Shown here: piece by piece, positions 58,031 to 64,000 of the stretch
Layout: each line of letters starts with the position of its first letter
Position numbering within the stretch: position 1 is the first letter of the stretch
NCBI RefSeq assembly: GCF_002632485.1
Contig: NZ_NIBU01000008.1
Span: 59,201-123,200 of the forward strand
Length of the DNA stretch: 64,000 nucleotides
Direction of reading: 5' to 3'
Source of the DNA: Xenorhabdus innexi
GTDB lineage: Bacteria > Pseudomonadota > Gammaproteobacteria > Enterobacterales > Enterobacteriaceae
Program-made: the position numbers and the translations under genes
Notes under the pieces: generated by a model
Database searches by the model: none
Told to the model about the DNA's origin: nothing
The model's input: only the letters and a program-made list of their open reading frames with translations

Positions 58031-59371
58031 TTATTTCGGTGCTGTCTGCAACGGGTTTGCCTGAAAATAGTGACGCAACCCAAGATGAATCGCCTGCGCC
58101 AGCTTTTCCTGATACTGATTGGAGCCTAGCAGCGCTTCTTCTGATGTGTTACTGATAAACCCTGTTTCTACCAGAATAGAAGGAATATCTGGTGAACGAA
58201 GAACGCCTAAACTGGCATGTTCCGGCGTGCGCTTATGCAAAGAGCCAACCTGAGATAACTGCTGTAATACCTTAACAGCAACGTCATAACCTACCCGCTG
58301 TGAATGCCCGAATTGCAGATCCAGCACTGCCTGACTCAAAAACGGATCGGTACCATTGGCCAGAGCATCTCCCGCGCCCCCCAATAATTCAGACTGTTTC
58401 TCATGCTGCTCCAGCCAGTTTCCCAACTCGCTGTTTGCACGCCGGTTAGACAGCACCCAGACAGAAGCCCCTCTGGCACTGCGATTAGGTGCGGCATCTG
58501 CATGAATGGAAACCAACATATTTGCTTTATGCTTACGGGCGACCTCAGAACGTCCGGCTACCGAAATAAAATAGTCTCCATTGCGTGTCAGAACTGGTTT
58601 AAACATCGGGTCATTACGTAAGAGCACTTCCAGCCTTCGCGCCACACTAATGGTCACATTTTTTTCCCGCAATCCCTTCGGCCCGACCGCTCCCGGGTCC
58701 TGCCCTCCATGCCCCGCATCAATAGCAATCACAATCGGATATTTTCCCTGAGCAGTTTTAGCTACCTGTTTTTTCACCACAGGCGCATTATGCGCAGATG
58801 CAGATTTAGTTTCCTGTATTATCGGAGTGACTTCAGAAGCAGCCTTATTTGTTAGTGATTGCTTACTTTTTTGTGAATTTGCGTTTTCTCCAGATGTGGA
58901 GTTCTCTTTAGATATTGGAGAATGATTTACTGCCCCTTCTGCCTTCAGAGTAAAAATAATCTGATATTGATGCCCTGATTGCTTTACAACAGAAGCTGCT
59001 GTTGTCTTCTTAGCCAATTCCAATACAACCCGCTTATGTTGCGAATCAGGTGGCTGGCTCGTGCGGACTATTTTCACCAGATTCTGGCCTGATAAACGCA
59101 TCGGCAACCCTGTGATACTGGCTGACTGACGAATATCCACAACCAGCCTTTCAGGATTATGAAGAGGAAAAAAACGATATTCAGGACGCCCGCCAGTGAA
59201 CCCCAGAGTAACAGTGGCCTCAGATGAACTGTTACTCACGTGTACGTTTGATAATGTCGATGCTGCCGCCGTTGTTATAACCAATTGGCTCAGAACAATA
59301 AACAGCATAAAGAACATCAGCCAATAGGATTGCCATTTTTTTATCGTCTTCGTGCAGAAGGCATTCATCAT
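58031..59371 (-). CDS. amiB: N-acetylmuramoyl-L-alanine amidase AmiB
   Basis: Periplasmic zinc amidase of daughter-cell separation. Signal sequence, AMIN domain (about 35-135), low-complexity linker, then Amidase_3 domain with VIAIDAGHGGQDPGAVGP, LVSIHADAAPN and PSILVETGFISN. The start is uncertain: ATG 59371 has AAGGA upstream, 59368 is equally possible, and ATG 59389 overlaps the tsaE stop by 4 nt. About 446 residues; E. coli 445. Confidence 0.95.
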   Translation of the reverse strand: MMNAFCTKTIKKWQSYWLMFFMLFIVLSQLVITTAAASTLSNVHVSNSSSEATVTLGFTGGRPEYRFFPLHNPERLVVDIRQSASITGLPMRLSGQNLVKIVRTSQPPDSQHKRVVLELAKKTTAASVVKQSGHQYQIIFTLKAEGAVNHSPISKENSTSGENANSQKSKQSLTNKAASEVTPIIQETKSASAHNAPVVKKQVAKTAQGKYPIVIAIDAGHGGQDPGAVGPKGLREKNVTISVARRLEVLLRNDPMFKPVLTRNGDYFISVAGRSEVARKHKANMLVSIHADAAPNRSARGASVWVLSNRRANSELGNWLEQHEKQSELLGGAGDALANGTDPFLSQAVLDLQFGHSQRVGYDVAVKVLQQLSQVGSLHKRTPEHASLGVLRSPDIPSILVETGFISNTSEEALLGSNQYQEKLAQAIHLGLRHYFQANPLQTAPK

Positions 59372-59385
59372 GGTCAGGGATTCCT

Positions 59386-59850
59386 TCATAAGGATTTCAG
59401 ATTATCCAGTAAACTTTCACCATATTCAGATAACGCCACAAAATGAGCCTGTCGCCCTTCATTGTTATAGGCCAGATGCAACTCAATATCAGCTTCAGGT
59501 AAAAATCCTGTTCCCTGTTGCGGCCATTCCACCAGACAAATGGCATCCTGATGGAAATAATCGCGGATACCCATAAATTCCAGTTCCTCAGGATCTGCCA
59601 GACGATACAAATCAAAATGATAAACAGGGCGTGGCTGTAGCGCATAAGGTTCAACCAGTGTATAAGTTGGACTTTTCACATGCCCCTGATGACCAAGAGC
59701 CTGTAGGAAACCACGACTGAACGTCGTTTTTCCGGCACCAAGATCGCCATACAGATAAATAACATAGCCGCGTTCGCAGGCTGCTGCCACTGTATTGCCC
59801 AATGCAACGGTGGCATTTTCATTCGGAAGTGATAAAACAAGTTCTTTCAT
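59386..59850 (-). CDS. tsaE: tRNA threonylcarbamoyladenosine ATPase TsaE
   Basis: P-loop ATPase required with TsaB, TsaC and TsaD for t6A37 in tRNA. Walker [28 protein letters not shown] and [16 protein letters not shown]. 154 residues, as E. coli 153. First gene of the tsaE-amiB-mutL-miaA-hfq series here. nnr (yjeF), its usual upstream partner, is missing. Confidence 0.97.
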   Translation of the reverse strand: MKELVLSLPNENATVALGNTVAAACERGYVIYLYGDLGAGKTTFSRGFLQALGHQGHVKSPTYTLVEPYALQPRPVYHFDLYRLADPEELEFMGIRDYFHQDAICLVEWPQQGTGFLPEADIELHLAYNNEGRQAHFVALSEYGESLLDNLKSL

Positions 59851-59898
59851 AGAAAATTATCTATTGTTTTATTGAGTTAAAGCCTATTGGAATATAAC

Positions 59899-60170
59899 TA
59901 TACCCGTCCTCTTTCAAGTTGCCTCTTTGTTGGCTGCGCTCATTCACCCCAGTCACATAGTTACCTATGCTCCCGGGGACTCATTCTCTTGCCGCCGCGA
60001 TGCATTTTGAAATCCACAGGGTATTCGTTTCCCAGGCCACAGCCTGAAACCGATAGGATATATGAAAGACATATTAGTTAGATAGTTTAACCAATAACCA
60101 TAACATAACGCAGCTATTATCATTTAATATCTTCTATTCGGAAACAAAGTAACTTGAAGGACGAAGAGTA
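59899..60170. repeat. Inverted-repeat element between tsaE and queG
   Basis: ATACCCGTCCTCTTTCAAGT at 59899 opens a block whose end at 60024 is GGGTAT. A further inverted match, AACTTGAAGGACG (60151-60163), complements the left end with a small gap. The block (GCTGCGCTCATTCACCCC, CTCCCGGGGACTCATT) resembles interspersed non-coding repeats I associate with Xenorhabdus, Photorhabdus and Yersinia genomes. It fills the 368-bp gap where nnr would be. Confidence 0.6.
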
Positions 60171-60218
60171 GAAGCTGTGTTAATCTATGCACCCTTTACC
60201 GCAGTAACTTAATATTCA

Positions 60219-61376
60219 ATGGCTATCCCTCTCGATCTGAATCTTCTGGCAACAAACATCAAACAATGGGGTCTTTCCCTCGGTTTTCAACAAGTTGGTA
60301 TCTGCGATACCGATTTATCCACAGAAGAGCCGAGATTACAGGAATGGCTCGATAAGCAATACCACGGCGAAATGGACTGGATGGCACGTCATGGCATGAT
60401 GCGCGCACGCCCTCATGAATTGCTGCCCGGTACTTTGCGGGTTATCAGCGTGCGCATGAATTATCTGCCCGCCAAAGCCGCTTTTGCCAGCACACTGAAT
60501 AATCCTGAGCAGGGATATGTTAGCCGTTATTCACTGGGCAGAGATTATCATAAACTGCTACGCCAGCGGCTTAAAAAGCTCGGTGATCAAATTCAGGAAT
60601 ACTGCTGTGCCCATGAATATCAGGGTGTACTTAATTTTCGGCCTTTTGTCGATTCCGCTCCTATTATGGAACGCCCTTTGGCGGCTAAAGCCGGACTTGG
60701 TTGGGTTGGTAAACACTCACTTATTTTAAACAGGGAATCAGGTTCCTGGTTTTTCCTCGGTGAATTACTGATCAACCTTCCCCTGCCTGTTGATTCTCCT
60801 CAGGAAGAGCAATGCGGGCGTTGCGTTGCCTGTATGACTACCTGTCCGACAGGTGCCATTGTAGCGCCTTACACCATCGATGCCCGCCGTTGCATTTCAT
60901 ATCTGACCATTGAACTTGATGGCGTGATCCCAGAAGAGTTTCGCCCATTAATGGGCAATCGCATTTATGGCTGTGACGACTGTCAGCTTATCTGCCCCTG
61001 GAATCGTTTCTCACAATTGACGGATGAGACCGATTTTAGCCCCCGCGCTGCATTGCATACGCCTGAACTCATTGATTTGTTCAATTGGAGTGAAGAAAAG
61101 TTCCTGCGCATAACAGAAGGTTCAGCAATACGTCGTATCGGCTATTTACGCTGGCTGCGTAATATTTCAGTTGCATTGGGTAATGCTCCCTACCGTGATG
61201 AAATCGTACTGGTTTTAGAAAAAAGAATGGGTTTAAGTGAGATGTTAGATGAACATATCCACTGGGCTATTGCTCAACAAATATCCCGCCGGAATGTTGA
61301 CGTAATTGACGTTCAAACATCGCAACAAAAACGATTAATACGAGCAATTACCAAAGGGTTACCCCGCGATGCTTAA
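60219..61376 (+). CDS. queG: Epoxyqueuosine reductase QueG
   Basis: Cobalamin- and iron-sulfur-dependent last step of queuosine synthesis in tRNA. Two 4Fe-4S motifs are visible: CGRCVACMTTCPTGAI and GCDDCQLICPWNR (about residues 205 and 255), with NYLPAKAAFAS and DSAPIMERPLAAKAGLGWVG in the cofactor region. 385 residues against 379. Start at 60219. Confidence 0.97.
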   Translation: MAIPLDLNLLATNIKQWGLSLGFQQVGICDTDLSTEEPRLQEWLDKQYHGEMDWMARHGMMRARPHELLPGTLRVISVRMNYLPAKAAFASTLNNPEQGYVSRYSLGRDYHKLLRQRLKKLGDQIQEYCCAHEYQGVLNFRPFVDSAPIMERPLAAKAGLGWVGKHSLILNRESGSWFFLGELLINLPLPVDSPQEEQCGRCVACMTTCPTGAIVAPYTIDARRCISYLTIELDGVIPEEFRPLMGNRIYGCDDCQLICPWNRFSQLTDETDFSPRAALHTPELIDLFNWSEEKFLRITEGSAIRRIGYLRWLRNISVALGNAPYRDEIVLVLEKRMGLSEMLDEHIHWAIAQQISRRNVDVIDVQTSQQKRLIRAITKGLPRDA

Positions 61377-61937
61377 TATACAATCAGCTTGATTTTTTCT
61401 TAAAAAAGCCGTCTGTTTCCTTGTGAATAAAATAAAAATGCTTTTCCGATCAAAGATTGGAGAAAAGATAAATATCAATTCAGAAATTTCAATGCAAAGT
61501 CAATTATCCTAATTTATCAATTAGTTAATTAATGTATATTATTTTAAATAATGAATTAAAAAAGTTAGCCGCGCTCATATAGCCTGTGGATAACTCTGTG
61601 CAACAAACAAAGCCGCAGCGGGCGATTCAAGATAGTTGTTATGTTAAATTCTGTGGATAAAAAATAGAAATTACACTTAATGGGAAAGTATCAGGGATAA
61701 GCAATAAAAATGGAAACTATTTATCCATTCTAGACATTAGTGGAGAAATTTTCCTCTGCCTATCCAAAAATGAGGCGGCATTATGGACCTGTTAAAGCAG
61801 GATGGCAAGCGCTTTCAGAAAATTATTTTTGATGGGAATAAGATAGCAAATGATTGCGGCTATTGCCCCACAATGATAGAAACTGCGGGGGCAAGTATGG
61901 CAACCAAGCGTAGGTTAAAGCGCTTTTATCTTCTCCA
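61377..61937. other. AT-rich gap with two perfect DnaA boxes
   Basis: No convincing gene. TGTGGATAA (the complement of TTATCCACA) occurs at 61585-61593 and 61652-61660 in the same orientation, with a near match TTATCCATT at about 61719. A 52-codon frame at 61783-61941 has GAGG 7 nt upstream but no recognisable product and overlaps the next pseudogene. Confidence 0.35.
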
Positions 61938-62370
61938 CTAACTCGCATAACGTTCATCAACACCTTTTTTCAGCGGCTTATGCGTACCAACCAGTATTTC
62001 ATCTGCCAATGCTGCACCGGTAGCAACCATTTTAGCTCCCCGGACGACAATGCCTTTAGCATTTTTTCCACTGTTCCAAGCGTATGGTAGATACTCTGTT
62101 CATGCCCGCCCGATGTTTTTGAACGATCGCCTTGTGGATTAATCAGCGCATAGGCCAGATAAAGGCTACTTTGTGCACCATTTTCTGCCCTGAAAGTCAT
62201 TTTATCTGCATGTTGGACTTTATAATCATACAGGCCTGCTACAGTTCTAATCGCATTCCTGAAGGCAGGGTGATCCACATGATCTGTAACTTTTTCTCCA
62301 TTAATAAAAATAGTCGCCCATCACGCAAATCTTCTATATATTGCTTTCCGGTTCTTATCATACTTTCCAT
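61938..62370 (-). pseudogene. HpaB-family flavin-dependent hydroxylase remnant
   Basis: Matches the start of 4-hydroxyphenylacetate 3-monooxygenase-type (HpaB) proteins: MESMIRTGKQYIEDLRDGR, then after a missing base TIFINGEKVTDHVDHPAFRN, then AYALINPQGDRSK, and after a second missing base in an A-run, GIVVRGAKMVATGAALADEI up to a stop at 61938. Roughly 80 residues are deleted between MTFRAENG and YLAYALINP, and about 300 C-terminal residues are gone (family size about 500). At least two frameshifts, one deletion and truncation: non-functional. Confidence 0.8.
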
Positions 62371-63007
62371 GCTCCTATCGATAATGATAATTTCAAAGGT
62401 CAAGCAGAGAAATCTTTTCAGTCAGCACTGGTATCGAATATACAAGGACAATTGTCGGTAAAAAGGAATAACTGGTTGTATACATCTCATTAAAACACCC
62501 CAACAAATAGAACTCTATAGGCTGTTCCAATACCTGCCCTGATTACTCTTTCCGGCAAAAAAATATACTTTCAAGGAAATAGGCTATATTTATGCGGATT
62601 AACCAGAAAATCCATATCAAATTACAATACGGCTTAATCGCTCATATATAGAAGGGATTTTTACATCAGAATAAAAAACCATTTTAAATAGCTATGTTCT
62701 TAACCGGATATTGGCATTAAGTGACTGGCTTATGGAATGCTGTCAGCAGGTTGAAGATATGTAACAATATTCCATATATCCCCCATACTAATAAATTCCT
62801 TCTGATGAAATAACACATTAATTTTAATTTTTGTTTGTTATATATATTATTTAGGCATAAGATTATTCAAAAAATAACATATAGAAACAATCAACTATAA
62901 ATGAGGTTGTTACCTATGATAATTAATGACAATCAAATATATCACAAGTTGTTAATACAAGTGATGATTTAATATTTATACATGAGTGTTATCATTGCAT
63001 ACTGGGA
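62371..63007. other. AT-rich gap with no supportable gene
   Basis: Contains only short frames. One stop-bounded plus-strand piece at 62675-62764 (ending ALSDWLMECCQQVEDM) looks protein-like but has no start and I do not recognise it. It may be another gene remnant. Confidence 0.3.
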
Positions 63008-63511
63008 ATGAAAAGAAACGAAAAACTCACAGATATAAATTGGCTTAATGCAAATAATATTTCCCTTTCAATATTACAAATACATATCGTTGACTTGCTT
63101 CTCTCAATGGAGAAAAGTAAATATAAACAGGCTAAATCACTCCTGGGAAAACTGGAAATAATCAGCGAAAAAGAATCTGATGAACGTGCTGAATTAATAA
63201 ATTCCGGGATAGTTTCTTTAATCAAAGAAAATTATTATCAGGCCAGAAATTATTTTTATAGATGCTTAATCAAAAATCCTAAAGATATATTCAGCTTTTA
63301 TACATGCCATATGATTGAATTCAATAATGGTATGACCGGAACTATGCTTGAAACTCTCAGTATTGTGAACAAACACTGGGATAGTAATGATGAATTTTAT
63401 AGTTATTTTAAAGGTATTAAGGCCTTCATCCTGAATGAAAACGGGTATCATGATGAATCTTATGAAATCGCCGCCAGTTCATTGAAACTTAACTACCACC
63501 TACTGAAGTAG
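63008..63511 (+). pseudogene. Truncated TTC38-like TPR protein
   Basis: About 160 codons of TPR-like sequence, with LINSGIVSLIKENYYQARNY, RCLIKNPKDIFSFYTCHMIE, HWDSNDEFYSYFKGIKAFIL and ENGYHDESYEIAASSLKLN. The layout (a helix pair, then HWD...Y.Y..G..AF.L.E.G....E....SLKLN) matches bacterial TTC38-type tetratricopeptide proteins. The frame is cut at about 63494 by a hairpin-rich element; the last residues and stop (63509) belong to that element. The usual C-terminal half is absent. Function unknown; probably inactive. Confidence 0.6.
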
Positions 63512-63640
63512 GTGGGTTAGCGCACTTCGGTGCCGACGACTGAAAGTCGTCGAACCACGCACCTCGTAAACGCGCGTAGGTCAAAGAATTAAAGTCAAAG
63601 TCACCGTCTAAAGACGGTGGTTTTAAACCTTTCATATGGA
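63494..63640 (+). mobile_element. Small hairpin-rich element resembling IS200/IS605 ends
   Basis: About 145 bp with ordered perfect hairpins: CCACCTAC-TGAA-GTAGGTGG (63496), GCAC-TTCG-GTGC (63522), CGACGAC-TGAAA-GTCGTCG (63534) and CACCGTCT-AA-AGACGGTG (63602). It has no terminal inverted repeats and no transposase. Hairpins at both ends are typical of IS200/IS605 elements, and the interior resembles the structured RNA (omega RNA) made from the right end of tnpB elements. It interrupts the TPR gene, so it is likely a non-autonomous derivative. Confidence 0.55.
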
Positions 63641-63722
63641 AAAATAAAATTCAAAAAACCCTGACATCTCCTGAAGTATAACATACATATTTCATAGCAT
63701 TGTGGTATCCATTTAATCAATT

Positions 63723-63752
63723 CCTAGCCATATAGCTAATTATATGGCTAGG
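63723..63752. repeat. Perfect 12-bp hairpin
   Basis: CCTAGCCATATA pairs with TATATGGCTAGG around a 6-nt loop. No T-run follows on either strand. It lies between the small element and the IS30-like end; it could be a terminator or a remnant terminus. Confidence 0.5.
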
Positions 63753-63879
63753 TTACCTCAACTCCTAATAACCCCTCTCAGAAATAGTCTTCTCTATTTG
63801 TTTTTTATGATGACATTGCTATGCTGAATCGACTAACGTAGATAACATATCTTGCATTCACATAATAAGTGCAACACCG

Positions 63880-64000
63880 TTATGAACGAAGTAAACGAGT
63901 CGGTATGCCTTTAAATAACTCATTCGGTGTTTGATAACCTCGCGTTTTTCGAGGACGTTTATTTAATCGATTTGCCACGAGATTTATCTCCAACTCTGAG
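63880..64000 (-). CDS. IS30-family transposase, C-terminal end (cut by window edge)
   Basis: Reading in from the right edge: ELEINLVANRLNKRPRKTRG, YQTPNELFKG and TRLLRS, then stop at 63880. The NxRPRK(T/C)RG..TP.E segment is the conserved end of IS30-type DDE transposases. Just beyond the stop, GGTGTTGCACTTATTATGTG looks like the typical terminal sequence of such elements. The rest of the gene is outside the window, so intactness cannot be judged. Confidence 0.75.
   Translation of the reverse strand, partial: SELEINLVANRLNKRPRKTRGYQTPNELFKGIPTRLLRS

Noticed and set aside
62675..62764. Protein-like fragment ending ALSDWLMECCQQVEDM
   Set aside because: No start codon, only about 29 codons, and no family recognised; noted as possible debris only.

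Overview
The window is a stretch of enterobacterial core chromosome with a degraded accessory tail. Almost every protein is a close match, in length and sequence, to its Escherichia coli counterpart, and gene order follows two E. coli neighbourhoods (deaD to mdh-argR, and mpl-fbp/ppa to queG) that are fused here. The moderate GC content, the AT-rich gaps, the inverted-repeat element before queG and the lost genes suggest Enterobacterales of the Photorhabdus/Xenorhabdus (Morganellaceae) type. The genus is an inference from memory, not a search.

Region 1 (1-18.7 kb, mostly minus strand) covers RNA, translation and envelope housekeeping: deaD (cut by the left edge), nlpI, pnp, rpsO, truB, rbfA, infB, nusA, rimP, initiator tRNA-fMet, tRNA-Leu(GAG), secG, glmM, folP, ftsH and rlmE, then yhbY and greA. 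Between metY and rimP there are two hairpins with T-runs. Region 2 (18.8-28.3 kb) holds dacB, obgE, rpmA-rplU, ispB, two tandem Mu-repressor-like regulators divergent from a Ner-like gene (sfsB), mdh, argR with an ARG-box promoter, and mpl.

Region 3 (28.5-45.1 kb) holds fbp, an acquired-looking 14-TM exporter coupled to a 45-codon ORF, ppa, ytfP-tamB-tamA, msrA, ytfL, ytfK, ytfJ, cysQ, fklB, a MazE/MazF-type toxin-antitoxin pair, and the rpsF-priB-rpsR-rplI operon. Region 4 (45.2-61.4 kb) holds rlmB, rnr, nsrR, purA, hflC-hflK, hflX, hfq, miaA, mutL, amiB, tsaE and queG. Several E. coli neighbours are missing at their usual places (yhbE, argG, murA, ytfQRT, yjeT, nnr).

Region 5 (61.4-64 kb) is decayed accessory DNA. 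It contains a multiply frameshifted and internally deleted HpaB-type hydroxylase remnant, a TTC38-like TPR gene cut by a small hairpin-rich element resembling IS200/IS605 ends, and the 3' end of an IS30-family transposase at the right edge.

The best candidate for something undescribed is the ispB-sfsB interval. Two paralogous Mu-repressor-type DNA-binding proteins face a Ner-type protein across an AT-rich gap with a perfect 13-bp inverted repeat, which is the layout of the phage Mu c/ner lysogeny switch but without any phage genes.
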